Positions 55,535 to 64,000 of a stretch of DNA of 64,000 nucleotides are shown in pieces. The notes beneath the pieces were generated by a model. The model had not been told where the DNA came from and did not search any database. It saw nothing but the letters and a program-made list of their open reading frames with translations. Positions within the stretch are counted from its first letter, which is position 1; each line of letters starts with the position of its first letter. Made by a program: the position numbers and the translations under genes. The stretch is from the NCBI RefSeq assembly GCF_000699505.1, contig NZ_CP007490.1, positions 1,116,001 through 1,180,000 on the forward strand. Direction: 5' to 3'. Source of the DNA: Rhodoluna lacicola (GTDB taxonomy: Bacteria > Actinomycetota > Actinomycetes > Actinomycetales > Microbacteriaceae).

Positions 55535-56413
55535 ATGCCCTCCGCACTCGACAGCACCGTTGCTGAAAAAAAGAAGCTGGGCAATCGCCGCACCACCGGC
55601 AAAGAGCAGTACTACACCCCCACCGATCTCGCCGAGCAACTAATTGCTGAGGTGCAGGCTCTGGTGCCAAATCTTGCAGAACGCACCATCCTTGAGCCGG
55701 CTGGCGGCACCGGATCATTCCTAAAGGCGGCAGCCAAAATTGGGGCAACTAAGTTCTTGTCATTCGACATCGAACCAAAGCACGACAACGTGACCAAGGC
55801 CAATTTTCTTGATGCCAAGCTGACCGGCAAAGACGCAGTCACTATTTCAAACCCTCCTTTTGGCCGCAACAACGCACTCTCTATTCCCTTCTTTAATAAG
55901 GCAGCCGATCACAGCGAATTCATATGCTTTATCGTGCCCCGTTCTTGGCGAAAGTGGTCGGTTATCAACCGACTGGATCGCCGATTCCATTTGATTGCCG
56001 ACCACGACATCCAAATTGATTACGAGGATGATGCGGGCAAGAAGTTATCGGTGAAAAATGGCTTGGCCACGTGCTTTCAGATTTGGCAGTGCAAAACTCA
56101 GCTGCGGCCAAAATACTCAGTAGCCGATCAAGGAATCGTTGAAAAAACTCTTCCCAGCGATGCCGATGTGGCGCTCACCATTTTTGGCTTTGGTTGCGGC
56201 AAAGTGTTGACCGAATTTGAGCGCAAGCCAAACACCACCAAAATGTTTCTGAAGCTGCATCACCCCAATGCACTCAAGGCGCTGCAGAGCGTTGATTATT
56301 CAAAGTTTTACAAAAACACCGCCTACACACCGGCACTCTCGCTGCAGGAGATCAATTACCTGCTGAACGAGCGCATACTAGGGAATCCACACCTAATAGA
56401 AAAGGTTGACTAA
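55535..56413 (+). CDS. Solitary DNA adenine-N6-methyltransferase-like protein
   Basis: 292 residues with motifs of an N6-type methyltransferase: YYTP (26-29) and EPAGGTGSF (54-62) for SAM, a D at about 78 in SFDIEP, and the catalytic NPPFG (106-110). The remaining about 180 residues give no clear target-recognition domain. No restriction gene or specificity subunit is near. RNA or protein methylation is not excluded (NPPF is shared). It lies between the rib operon terminator and an ABC exporter gene that starts 3 bp later. Confidence 0.78.
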   Translation: MPSALDSTVAEKKKLGNRRTTGKEQYYTPTDLAEQLIAEVQALVPNLAERTILEPAGGTGSFLKAAAKIGATKFLSFDIEPKHDNVTKANFLDAKLTGKDAVTISNPPFGRNNALSIPFFNKAADHSEFICFIVPRSWRKWSVINRLDRRFHLIADHDIQIDYEDDAGKKLSVKNGLATCFQIWQCKTQLRPKYSVADQGIVEKTLPSDADVALTIFGFGCGKVLTEFERKPNTTKMFLKLHHPNALKALQSVDYSKFYKNTAYTPALSLQEINYLLNERILGNPHLIEKVD

Positions 56414-56416
56414 AGA

Positions 56417-58231
56417 ATGAGCATGATGGGTGGCCGCGGCCGCGGTCCGATGAGGCCAGCTAGAGACAAGAACGCACCAAAGGCAAAATTCAGCCAACTC
56501 TGGCCATACCTAGCCGAACACCGTGGTGCGCTAATTGTTGCCGTGGTGCTGTCGCTGATTGGTGCCGCAGTGAGCTTGGCCCAGCCACTTGTGGTTGGTC
56601 AGGTAATTACCGCTGTTCAAGAGGGCAAGGATCTTGGCTACCTGGTCTGGATTTTGATTGCGGTGGTGCTTGGCAGTGCCGTGGCCAGCGGAGCTCTTTA
56701 CTACGTGCTTGCCAAAGCGGGTGAGGGCGTGGTCTTGTCGGCCCGCGGCCAGCTTGCCACACGCCTACTTCGACTACCGATTCCGGAGTACGACCTTCGT
56801 CGCACCGGTGATCTAGTTTCGCGCGTCTCGTCTGACACCACTTTGCTTCGTGCAGTGCTCACCCAGGGGCTCGTTGATGCCGCCGGTGGAGCGCTAATTT
56901 TTGTCGGCTCGGTAATTGCCATGGCAATCATTGACCCGGTGCTGCTTGGCTTAACCCTGCTGATGATTTCTATCGCGGTGGCCTCGATTGGTTTTTCGGC
57001 CCGCAGAATTCGCTCGGCAACCACCAAGGCACAGGAACGAGTTGGCGATATGTCGGCGAGTGTTGAGCGCGCTCTATCTGCGGTGCGCACCATTCGTGCC
57101 GCCGGAGCCGAAACTCGCGAGAGTAGCCAAATTCAAGACGATGCACGCGAGGCTTACCTGCAGGGTGTCAAGATTGCCAAGATAAACGCCGGTGTCACAC
57201 CGATAGGTGGCCTGGCAGCAAACGGTGCATTCATTGTTGTGCTTGGTGTTGGCGGTTACCGAGTCGCCAGCGGCGAAACTCCAGTGGCCAGCTTGGTCAC
57301 ATTCATTCTTCTAATGTTCCTGATGATTCGCCCGGTGGGTCAGGCCTTTGGTGCTTACAGCTCAGTGCAAACCGGCCTTGGCGCGCTGGCTCGAATCCAA
57401 GAAGTTTTGGATTTGCCGCTTGAAGACACCGATGCCGAGCGCAAAGAAACGCCTAAGCGCAAGGCTGTGAACAACACCGCGATTGAGTTCAAGAAGGTTT
57501 CCTTTGGCTACGCCGGAACACCAAATCCGGATGGAACAGTTTCGGAATCACGCACCGTGCTTGATAAGGTCTCGTTCAAAATTGAACGCGGATCTAGAGT
57601 GGCAATCGTAGGGCCATCGGGTTCTGGTAAGTCCACCACGTTCTCGCTAATCGAGCGTTTCTACGAACCAACCAGCGGAGAAATTTTGCTGGACGGTCAG
57701 CCGGTACAATCTATTACTCGCGGTGCGCTGCGTTCGCAGATTGGCTACGTAGAGCAAGATGCCCCGGTGCTTGCCGGCAGCATTCGTGAGAATCTTTTGA
57801 TTGGTGCGCCGGATGCAACCGATAAGCAGCTCAAGGCGGTGCTGAGCGAGGTGAACCTGACCGATGTTCTAAAGCGTGACAAGCGCGGGCTTGACGCCGA
57901 GGTTGGTGAACAGGGCATCATGCTCTCTGGCGGTGAGCGCCAGCGCCTGGCGATTGCCCGCACGTTGCTGGCTGCTCCCCCAATTCTGCTACTCGACGAA
58001 TCAACCTCCAGCCTTGACGGCATCAACGAGCGATTAATGCGCGAGGCGATTGACTCGGTTGCGAAAAACCGCACCATGATTGTGATTGCCCACCGACTAT
58101 CCACGGTTATTGATAGCGACCAGATTATTGTTCTTGAAAAGGGCAAGATTCTTGGAGTGGGAACCCACAAGCAACTCGTCAAGACTGTACCTCTTTATAA
58201 GGAGTTGGCCCGCTCACAGATGCTGGCCTAG
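56417..58231 (+). CDS. ABC exporter, fused permease-ATPase
   Basis: 604-residue half-transporter of the lipid/multidrug exporter class. A Met/Gly/Arg-rich N-terminus, six hydrophobic helices (about 35-320), then an ATPase domain: Walker A GPSGSGKST (about 398), signature LSGGERQRLAIAR (about 503) and Walker B LLLDESTSSLD (about 525). It probably works as a homodimer. Substrate unknown. It starts 3 bp after the methyltransferase. Confidence 0.92.
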   Translation: MSMMGGRGRGPMRPARDKNAPKAKFSQLWPYLAEHRGALIVAVVLSLIGAAVSLAQPLVVGQVITAVQEGKDLGYLVWILIAVVLGSAVASGALYYVLAKAGEGVVLSARGQLATRLLRLPIPEYDLRRTGDLVSRVSSDTTLLRAVLTQGLVDAAGGALIFVGSVIAMAIIDPVLLGLTLLMISIAVASIGFSARRIRSATTKAQERVGDMSASVERALSAVRTIRAAGAETRESSQIQDDAREAYLQGVKIAKINAGVTPIGGLAANGAFIVVLGVGGYRVASGETPVASLVTFILLMFLMIRPVGQAFGAYSSVQTGLGALARIQEVLDLPLEDTDAERKETPKRKAVNNTAIEFKKVSFGYAGTPNPDGTVSESRTVLDKVSFKIERGSRVAIVGPSGSGKSTTFSLIERFYEPTSGEILLDGQPVQSITRGALRSQIGYVEQDAPVLAGSIRENLLIGAPDATDKQLKAVLSEVNLTDVLKRDKRGLDAEVGEQGIMLSGGERQRLAIARTLLAAPPILLLDESTSSLDGINERLMREAIDSVAKNRTMIVIAHRLSTVIDSDQIIVLEKGKILGVGTHKQLVKTVPLYKELARSQMLA

Positions 58232-58250
58232 TCAAGAAGAAAAACCAATT

Positions 58251-58270
58251 ATTACGAAGAGTTTCGTAAT
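58251..58270. promoter_or_regulatory. Perfect 20-bp dyad, possible operator
   Basis: ATTACGAA (58251-58258) and TTCGTAAT (58263-58270) form a perfect palindrome around GAGT. There is no T-tract, so an operator is more likely than a terminator. It is 85 bp upstream of the DUF4242-like gene. Confidence 0.45.
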
Positions 58271-58322
58271 CTTACGCAGTGCTACGTAGCCCTTGGCGCT
58301 CGACATAGGCCTCTAGGTAATC

Positions 58323-58338
58323 TTGGGGAAATCCCCAA
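58323..58338 (+). promoter_or_regulatory. Hairpin before the DUF4242-like gene
   Basis: TTGGGG (58323-58328) and CCCCAA (58333-58338) with an AAAT loop, just upstream of the AAGGA ribosome site of the gene at 58356. Might affect translation. Confidence 0.4.
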
Positions 58339-58355
58339 ACCTAAGGAATTACAGC

Positions 58356-58871
58356 ATGTCGCTATACGTTGCCGAGATTGACACTACCGCCGACTCAGAC
58401 ATCGATTCTGTGCTTAGCAAGACTGCACAGGCTGCTGCCGTGAACGGTGGCGAGTTCATCGAAAGTCAGGTTACGGCTAACCGCAATCGAATCTTCGCCG
58501 TCCTAGAACACACCGATATCAATGCCCTGCGCAATGACCTAACCGCCGCGGGACTAAAGGTTGACGAGTTGGCATCGGTGCGTTTGATTGGTGCCGAGCT
58601 AGAGGACATTAAGAAGCTAAAACCGGCTGGTCAGTACCTTGTGGAATGGGATTTCCCAGAGGGCCTGACCATGGACAAATACCTGGCTCGCAAGGCCGAG
58701 AAGTCACCGCTTTACAACGACATCGAAGACGTTAAGTTCCTGCGCACCTACGTTCGCGAAGACATGGTCAAGTGCCTGTGCTTCTATGACGGCGAAAGCG
58801 AAGACGCAGTTGTTGCCGCACGCCAGGTTGTTGACACCCCCATTTCACGGTTGCACAAGCTAGAGGGCTAA
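58356..58871 (+). CDS. DUF4242-like two-domain protein
   Basis: 171 residues made of two ferredoxin-like halves. The C-terminal half has the DUF4242 pattern: YLVEWDFPEGLTMDKY, VKFLRTYVREDMVKCLCFYDGESEDAV and the final VVDTPISRLHKLEG. Two cysteines in KCLCFY may be functional. The N-terminal half looks like a diverged copy. Some DUF4242 proteins bind nickel. ATG at 58356 with AAGGA; a start at 58323 is rejected. First gene of the cluster with an acyl-CoA-dehydrogenase-like protein and ABC importer. Function unknown. Confidence 0.72.
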   Translation: MSLYVAEIDTTADSDIDSVLSKTAQAAAVNGGEFIESQVTANRNRIFAVLEHTDINALRNDLTAAGLKVDELASVRLIGAELEDIKKLKPAGQYLVEWDFPEGLTMDKYLARKAEKSPLYNDIEDVKFLRTYVREDMVKCLCFYDGESEDAVVAARQVVDTPISRLHKLEG

Positions 58872-58873
58872 TC

Positions 58874-59941
58874 ATGGCAAGCGCTGCGTTTCCAGAACTT
58901 CTAACTCGCATTGAAGAGTCAGCAAAGCACACCGATCAACAAATTGCTGCCGAGAACAATCTTCGCGACACCCTGTTAGAGATTGTTGCCGCTGGATTCA
59001 CCTCTCACGGACTTTCAAACAGTGATCAGCCAATCGCGGCTCAGGCTGAGGTAATTCACTCGCTGGCAACCAAGTGCGTTAGCTCTGCATTTGTGACTTG
59101 GTCACACCGCATGACAATTGAATACATTGATCGCTGGGCCTCGGCCGAAGTAAAAGACCTGTACCTTGCAGAACTTCGCGAGGGTAAGCGAGTTGGCTCT
59201 ACCGCACTGGCAACCGCGTTGGCTGACAAATCAGGCAAAGAACTTTTACCAATCACCTTCGAAGAAGTTGATGGTGAATTTGTAATTCACGGCGTTATTC
59301 CATGGGCATCAAATCTTTACGATGACACCTTGATTGTTTTTGCTGCTCGCAACGAAGTGACTGAAGAGCGCGTGGTGTTTACATCGGTGTTATCAGCTGC
59401 CGGAACATCGGTAAAGCCTGCGGGGGAATTGCTTGGCCTGAACGCCACTTCATCTGGAACCGTAAAGTTTGATGGCTTGCGTGTGCCAGCAGCCAACGTG
59501 CTCACTCGTGATGTAAATCTTTTTCTTGGACAGATGCGCCCGCGCTTTCTTGTGCTGCAGTCGGCGTTTTGCCTAGGGCTCACAAAGGCCTCGCTGGATT
59601 CAATTGCCACCGCGCCAAGTGCGGGCCCATTCGCCGAAGACATTGCACGCTTCCAGGCCGAGTACGACCGACTAACCGCCGAGTCGGTAAGGCTCAGCAA
59701 GTCACTTGAGGTTTACCCTGCACCCGGCAACGGCCACTCACCACTGGACTTTTTGAAGCTACGGTTGGGCGCCGCCGAACTTGCCCAGGCCACCGCGCGA
59801 GTTGAGTTGGCAACCATTGGCGGCCGCGGCTACTTCAGCGCCAGTGACACCTCACGTCGCATTCGCGAATCGCTGTTTCTGTCAGTTCAGGCACCAACCG
59901 AAGGGAGCCTGCGATGGGAAATCTCGCAGCTAGCCTCGTAG
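58874..59941 (+). CDS. Acyl-CoA-dehydrogenase-like flavoprotein
   Basis: 355 residues of the acyl-CoA dehydrogenase fold: helical N-terminal part (1-105), middle beta part (about 110-205) with VIHGVIPWASNLYDDTLIVFAARNE and FDGLRVPAANVLT, and C-terminal helices (about 210-355). The usual active-site glutamate motif is not obvious. Adjacent sulfonate/nitrate-type ABC genes suggest a flavin monooxygenase role as seen for SfnB/DszC-type proteins in sulfur metabolism; this is inference only. It overlaps the ATPase gene by 28 bp. Confidence 0.8.
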   Translation: MASAAFPELLTRIEESAKHTDQQIAAENNLRDTLLEIVAAGFTSHGLSNSDQPIAAQAEVIHSLATKCVSSAFVTWSHRMTIEYIDRWASAEVKDLYLAELREGKRVGSTALATALADKSGKELLPITFEEVDGEFVIHGVIPWASNLYDDTLIVFAARNEVTEERVVFTSVLSAAGTSVKPAGELLGLNATSSGTVKFDGLRVPAANVLTRDVNLFLGQMRPRFLVLQSAFCLGLTKASLDSIATAPSAGPFAEDIARFQAEYDRLTAESVRLSKSLEVYPAPGNGHSPLDFLKLRLGAAELAQATARVELATIGGRGYFSASDTSRRIRESLFLSVQAPTEGSLRWEISQLAS

Positions 59942-60666
59942 GAGTCTCCATCAAACGCGGTGTTGGGCTTCGCTCAAACACCGTGGTCAGCGACCTATCG
60001 TTTGATATTTCGCGCGGTGAAATTCTTGCGCTGGTGGGTACCTCTGGTCGCGGAAAGACCACTGTGTTGCATGCTCTCGCCGGATTAATCGGCGTATCCA
60101 AAGGTCAGATCGTGCACTACCCGCACGACACCGATGCCTCCGGCAAGTCAGGCCGTGCCACCGGAGTGGTGTTTCAAGACGCACTGCTGTTGCCATGGCT
60201 GACCGTTAACCAGAACATTCGCCTGGGTTACAAATTCAAAGCAAATCGCTCCGGCAGCAAGAAAGAATTTGATGCACGAGTTACCTCTCTGCTTGAAATT
60301 CTTGGCATCAAGGAACTTGCTGACCGCAAAGTTTCAGAGCTATCAGGTGGTCAGGCTCAGCGAGTCGCTATCGCGCGCACCGTTGCCACTCAGCCAAGGG
60401 TTTTACTGCTGGACGAGCCGTTCTCTGCACTAGACGCCGCTACCCGCAGCTCACTGCAGAACTGGCTGATTGAACTACGCAACATGCTTCAGCTCACCGT
60501 GGTGATTGTGACCCACGACATTGATGAGGCATTGACCTTGGCAGACCGCGTGCTGGTTCTTCCGGCCAGCGGCGAATCACTAAAGATTTTCAGTTCCGCT
60601 GAAAAAGGCAATACCAACAAAATCAAACAAGAAATATTGGCATCACTTGCCTCGTATGAAATCTAG
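59914..60666 (+). CDS. ABC importer ATPase (nitrate/sulfonate/taurine type)
   Basis: 250-residue ATPase. Walker A GTSGRGKTT (42-50), signature LSGGQAQRVAIAR and Walker B VLLLDEPFSALD. It has a good ribosome site (AAGGGAG) inside the previous gene's end. SsuB/TauB/NrtD-like by gene set. Confidence 0.93.
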   Translation: MGNLAASLVGVSIKRGVGLRSNTVVSDLSFDISRGEILALVGTSGRGKTTVLHALAGLIGVSKGQIVHYPHDTDASGKSGRATGVVFQDALLLPWLTVNQNIRLGYKFKANRSGSKKEFDARVTSLLEILGIKELADRKVSELSGGQAQRVAIARTVATQPRVLLLDEPFSALDAATRSSLQNWLIELRNMLQLTVVIVTHDIDEALTLADRVLVLPASGESLKIFSSAEKGNTNKIKQEILASLASYEI

Positions 60667-60677
60667 GAAACCAACAA

Positions 60678-61889
60678 ATGACTAACGAAAACTTTGAAGC
60701 TGCTTGCGCACACGACACCAACACCTGGTTTGACCGCCGCACTATGTTGCGCATCGGTGCCGCCGGTGCAGCTGCTGCTGCAGTTGTTGGTTTTGGTGAG
60801 GCAGCCCCAGCCTCGGCTGCAAGTTGGACCGAAAAACTCGGCACTCTCAAAATTGGCTACCTGCCAATCACCGATGCCGCTCCGCTGTTGATTGGAAAAT
60901 CAAACGGATTGTTCTCTAAAGCCGGCATCAAAACCGCTGACCCAACCCTATTTCGTACTTGGCCCGCGCTGGTAGAAGCCTTTGCCGCCAAGCAAGTAGA
61001 CATCATCCACGTGCTGATGCCGCTGGCACTGCAGCTAAAGTTTGCGGCCAAGCAAGATGTAAAGGTACTCACCTGGAATCACACCAATGGCTCGGCAATC
61101 ACCGTTGCCAAGAACATCAATGACATCACCGAGTTGGCTGGCAAGACCGTGGCGATTCCGCATTGGTTCTCACTACACAACGTAATCATCCAGCAGGCCT
61201 TCAAGACCGCTGGATTAAAGGCAATCATTAAGGGTGAGGCAAGTGCTGATGCCAAGACCGTAAAGCTGGTGCCTGCCGCCCCTGCTGACATGCCGGTTCA
61301 ATTGGCTGCCGGCCAGATTGCTGGCTACGTGGTGGCCGAGCCGTTCAACGCTCTGGCTGAGGTAAAGGGCATCGGAAAAATCCTGCGTTTCTCAGGTGAC
61401 ATCTGGAAGGACCACGCTTGCTGCGTAACTTTGGTGCGCGGTGACCTAATCAAAAAGAACCCGCTGGCCGCTCAGGCAATCGCTAATGTAATTGCCGAGT
61501 CACAACTCATTATTGAGCGTGACCGCAATCAGGCTGCGACCAATCTTTCGACCGGTGGTTACCTGCCGCAGGATGTAAAGGCAATCAAGAAGGCACTTGC
61601 TGACTACACAACCGCAGAGTACCCAAAGGCAATTACGCACCCAGAGTGGAAGTCACAGCGAATAAACTTTCAGCCGTTCCCTTACCCTAGCTACACCGTA
61701 GAACTAATCAAGCGCCTGAAGCTAACTGCGGTTGATACAGACAAGACTTTCCTAAACAGCATCAACCTAAAGACTGCTCACGCCGATTTGGTGGCACTTG
61801 GTTTTGCCGAGAAAGCAATTGCCAAGAATGGTGGCAATTCAAAGTTTGGCCTGCCTAAGTCACTGACCCGCAAGGAAGTTATTTCCTAA
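60678..61889 (+). CDS. ABC importer substrate-binding protein (NrtA/SsuA-like) with Tat-type signal
   Basis: 403 residues. The N-terminal DRRTMLRIGAAGAAAAAV is a twin-arginine signal ending near AASA. The mature protein has the NMT1/SsuA-like GYLPITDAAPLLIGKSNGLF start. A WKDHACCVTLVRGDLI block with two adjacent cysteines resembles CmpA/NrtA proteins. Ligand unknown. Last base overlaps the permease start. Confidence 0.88.
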   Translation: MTNENFEAACAHDTNTWFDRRTMLRIGAAGAAAAAVVGFGEAAPASAASWTEKLGTLKIGYLPITDAAPLLIGKSNGLFSKAGIKTADPTLFRTWPALVEAFAAKQVDIIHVLMPLALQLKFAAKQDVKVLTWNHTNGSAITVAKNINDITELAGKTVAIPHWFSLHNVIIQQAFKTAGLKAIIKGEASADAKTVKLVPAAPADMPVQLAAGQIAGYVVAEPFNALAEVKGIGKILRFSGDIWKDHACCVTLVRGDLIKKNPLAAQAIANVIAESQLIIERDRNQAATNLSTGGYLPQDVKAIKKALADYTTAEYPKAITHPEWKSQRINFQPFPYPSYTVELIKRLKLTAVDTDKTFLNSINLKTAHADLVALGFAEKAIAKNGGNSKFGLPKSLTRKEVIS

Positions 61890-62647
61890 TGCAAAAACTA
61901 TCTAGTGCACTGACCCGCATTGGTGCGGTGATCGCAGCTATTTTGCTGTGGTGGCTAAGCACCGATGTGTGGTCTGCCGATAATCCAATTCTGGGCTCAA
62001 TGAGTCCGGTTGATGCTATCGATGCACTGGGTAGGCAAATTATTGGCGGAACACTTGTCGATACGGTTGCGGTGAGTCTTGGTCGCCTACTTGGTGGTCT
62101 ACTCATCGCAACTGTTATCGGTGTTTTGCTTGGACTTGCAATTGGTTCACGCAAACGAATCGATGAAGCTACTTCTGTAATCATTCAGTTTCTAAGAATG
62201 GTTTCGCCACTTGCCTGGACACCCATAGCGATTGTGCTTTTTGGAATTGGAAGTCCGCCGGTAGTTTTCTTGATTGCGATTGCTGCCGTGTGGCCGGTAA
62301 CCATGAACACTGTTGCTGGGGTGCGTTCGCTTGATCCAAATTGGGCGCTGCTGGCCAAATCGCTTGGTGCGACTCCAATTGAAATTTTGAAGACCATTGT
62401 GATTCCGGGGATCCGCCCGCACGTGCTCACCGGTATTCGCCTAGCTCTTGGAGTGGCCTGGATTGTTATTGTGCCGGCCGAGATGCTTGGCGTTGATTCG
62501 GGGCTGGGCTACCAAATCTTGAATGCCCGCGATCAGTTGGACTACGCACTTTTGGCAGCCATCATGCTGGTTATTGGCATTATTGGCTACAGCCTGGACT
62601 GGCTAACCCAATGGGGTTTCAAGCGCTGGGTGGCGGCAACCGCATAG
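61889..62647 (+). CDS. ABC importer permease (SsuC/NrtB type)
   Basis: 252-residue inner-membrane permease with about six helices. The EAA loop, near 155-175 (AKSLGATPIEILKTIVIPGI), is present. Completes the importer. Confidence 0.92.
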   Translation: MQKLSSALTRIGAVIAAILLWWLSTDVWSADNPILGSMSPVDAIDALGRQIIGGTLVDTVAVSLGRLLGGLLIATVIGVLLGLAIGSRKRIDEATSVIIQFLRMVSPLAWTPIAIVLFGIGSPPVVFLIAIAAVWPVTMNTVAGVRSLDPNWALLAKSLGATPIEILKTIVIPGIRPHVLTGIRLALGVAWIVIVPAEMLGVDSGLGYQILNARDQLDYALLAAIMLVIGIIGYSLDWLTQWGFKRWVAATA

Positions 62648-62683
62648 GTTTATCGCCCAAAAACCCGGTGTTAGATTGGGTTT

Positions 62684-64000
62684 ATGAGCCCAATGAAGCC
62701 GCTCGCCCAGTATGGCGAACCTACCAACCGTTCAACCGCACTAGCCCTAGACGCCGCAGATCCGCTGGCGAAATACAAGCAGGCTTTTCAGATTTCCGAC
62801 CCAGACCTTTGCTACCTCGATGGCAATTCGCTTGGTCGCATGCCACTTGCCTCAGTCAAGGCCGTGAATGATTTTCTAACCCAAGAGTGGGGCAAGGAAT
62901 TAGTTGATGGTTGGGCTCACTGGATTGATGAAGCTCAGGCAGCTGGCAACCTACTGGGCCGCGCAACGCTGGGAGCAGCCGAGGGCCAGACGCTGGTGCA
63001 AGACACCACATCGGTGAATTTTTACCAGCTGTGCAACGCAGCGATTAAGGCACGCCCTGGTCGCAAGACCGTCATCATCGACTCATCAAACTTTCCTACC
63101 GACCGCTACATTCTTGATGGCATCGCCAAGGACCTTGGTTTAAATCTGATCACGTTGAACAACGATGGAATGGGTGGACCGGGGCAGGTTGACGTTGCCG
63201 CTGACTGCGAACTCATCACGCCGGAAATCCTTGAACCATTTCTGAACGACGATGTTGCGCTAGTGACTCTGCAGGTGATTCACTACCGCTCCGGTTCGCG
63301 CCCAGATGTAAAAGCCATCACCGATCTCGTGCGCAAGCACGGCGGTCTAGTGGTTTGGGATGCTTCACACGCCGGTGGGGCAATTGATTTGCAGTTTGAT
63401 GCCTGGGGTGTTGACCTAGCGGTTGGTTGCACTTATAAATATGGCAACTCGGGCCCTGGATCTCCAGCGTGGCTCTACGTGAACAAGTCAATCCAGTCGC
63501 AGGTGCTGCCAACCATTCAAGGTTGGTTTGCCAACGACAAGCAGTTTGAGATGGGACCATTCTTTGAACCGGCCGATCACATTCGTCGTTTTCAAATTGC
63601 CAGCCCATCAATTATTGGTATTCGTGCAATGCAGGCAAGCTACCAGATAATTGAGCAAGCCGGCATGCAGGCAATCAGCGAGAAGGCAGCCCTTGGCACC
63701 GAACTCATTATTGCGCTCTACGATGCTTGGCTGGCACCGCTTGGATTCACGCTGCTTACCCCGCGCGATCAAAACAAGCGCGGTGGTCACATCACCGTTG
63801 GTCATCCGGACGCCAAGAAGATTGCTGCGGCAATGCGCTCAATGACCAACACGATTCCCGACTACCGCACACCAGATTCGATTCGCTTGGCAATCGCCCC
63901 GCTACCGACCAGTTACACAGAGGTATACGACGGGCTGAAGCGCATGCGCGATTTGGTGCAGAGCAAAAAATACCTAGAAATCCAAGACAGCGGAAGCAGA
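62684..64000 (+). CDS. kynU: Kynureninase (3' end outside window)
   Basis: PLP enzyme cutting kynurenine to anthranilate plus alanine. 439 codons to the window edge with no stop, near the full length. The PLP lysine is K252 in GCTYKYGNSGPGSPAW; DASHAGGAIDL and FPTDRYILDG are other family motifs. It starts 36 bp after the permease on the same strand. No tryptophan dioxygenase or formamidase gene is inside the window; it may follow. The ATG at 62693 is an alternative start. Confidence 0.93.
   Translation, partial: MSPMKPLAQYGEPTNRSTALALDAADPLAKYKQAFQISDPDLCYLDGNSLGRMPLASVKAVNDFLTQEWGKELVDGWAHWIDEAQAAGNLLGRATLGAAEGQTLVQDTTSVNFYQLCNAAIKARPGRKTVIIDSSNFPTDRYILDGIAKDLGLNLITLNNDGMGGPGQVDVAADCELITPEILEPFLNDDVALVTLQVIHYRSGSRPDVKAITDLVRKHGGLVVWDASHAGGAIDLQFDAWGVDLAVGCTYKYGNSGPGSPAWLYVNKSIQSQVLPTIQGWFANDKQFEMGPFFEPADHIRRFQIASPSIIGIRAMQASYQIIEQAGMQAISEKAALGTELIIALYDAWLAPLGFTLLTPRDQNKRGGHITVGHPDAKKIAAAMRSMTNTIPDYRTPDSIRLAIAPLPTSYTEVYDGLKRMRDLVQSKKYLEIQDSGSR

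Overview
The window reads as a chromosomal segment of a high-GC Gram-positive (Actinomycetota) bacterium with an unusually low GC content (near 50% by eye) and very tight gene packing. Actinobacterial hallmarks are mtrA-mtrB-lpqB, WhiB, a separate acyl-CoA carboxylase with an epsilon subunit, an LpdA-type quinone reductase and the manA/whiB/manB neighbourhood. Gene order and small size suggest Microbacteriaceae, possibly the freshwater Luna lineage (Rhodoluna/Aquiluna-like); that placement is inference from style and was not tested by any search. No rRNA, tRNA, insertion sequence, prophage or CRISPR array was found.

Layout. 1-7418 (minus): manB, sahH, mtrA, mtrB, lpqB, comF (comF cut by the window edge). 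7484-13808: an Rv3259-like protein, then DUF5719 protein, a large membrane glycosyltransferase, whiB and manA. 13874-19810: a surface-glycan/cell-wall block (O-antigen-ligase-like protein, secreted repeat/LysM protein, lipoprotein, LCP transferase). 19819-24851: purE, purK, a PH-domain membrane protein, birA, accD and accE, then a possible structured RNA. 25059-29117: NarL-type two-component system behind an RNA methyltransferase. 29143-33148: maf, accA3 and lpdA. 33181-44389: a nucleoside-salvage region: purine nucleoside phosphorylase, PGM2-like mutase, an orphan PTS IIA/IIB pair, adenosine deaminase, thymidine phosphorylase, cytidine deaminase and a BmpA-type nucleoside ABC importer. 44534-49564: manC, sdhCDAB and a Tat-type Rieske protein. 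49616-55458: xthA, trpS, an FMN riboswitch and ribD-ribE-ribBA-ribH plus a small membrane protein. 55535-58231: a solitary DNA adenine methyltransferase-like protein and an ABC exporter. 58356-64000: DUF4242-like protein, acyl-CoA-dehydrogenase-like flavoprotein, a nitrate/sulfonate-type ABC importer and kynureninase (cut by the window edge).

How genes work together. ManA, ManB and ManC together make GDP-mannose from fructose-6-phosphate, feeding the glycan genes. BirA biotinylates AccA3, which works with AccD and AccE. The nucleoside importer delivers nucleosides to Cdd, DeoA, Add and PNP; the resulting pentose-1-phosphates could be isomerised by the PGM2-like mutase. The riboflavin genes sit behind an FMN-sensing aptamer. 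Several genes have a TANNNT box 6-8 nt before the start codon and no Shine-Dalgarno sequence, pointing to leaderless transcripts.

Most interesting leads: the DUF4242/flavoprotein/ABC importer/kynureninase locus at 58251-64000 with a perfect dyad upstream; the 898-residue secreted repeat protein; the PTS IIA/IIB pair without a permease; the orphan methyltransferase; and the folded, terminator-ended intergenic element at 24898-25026.
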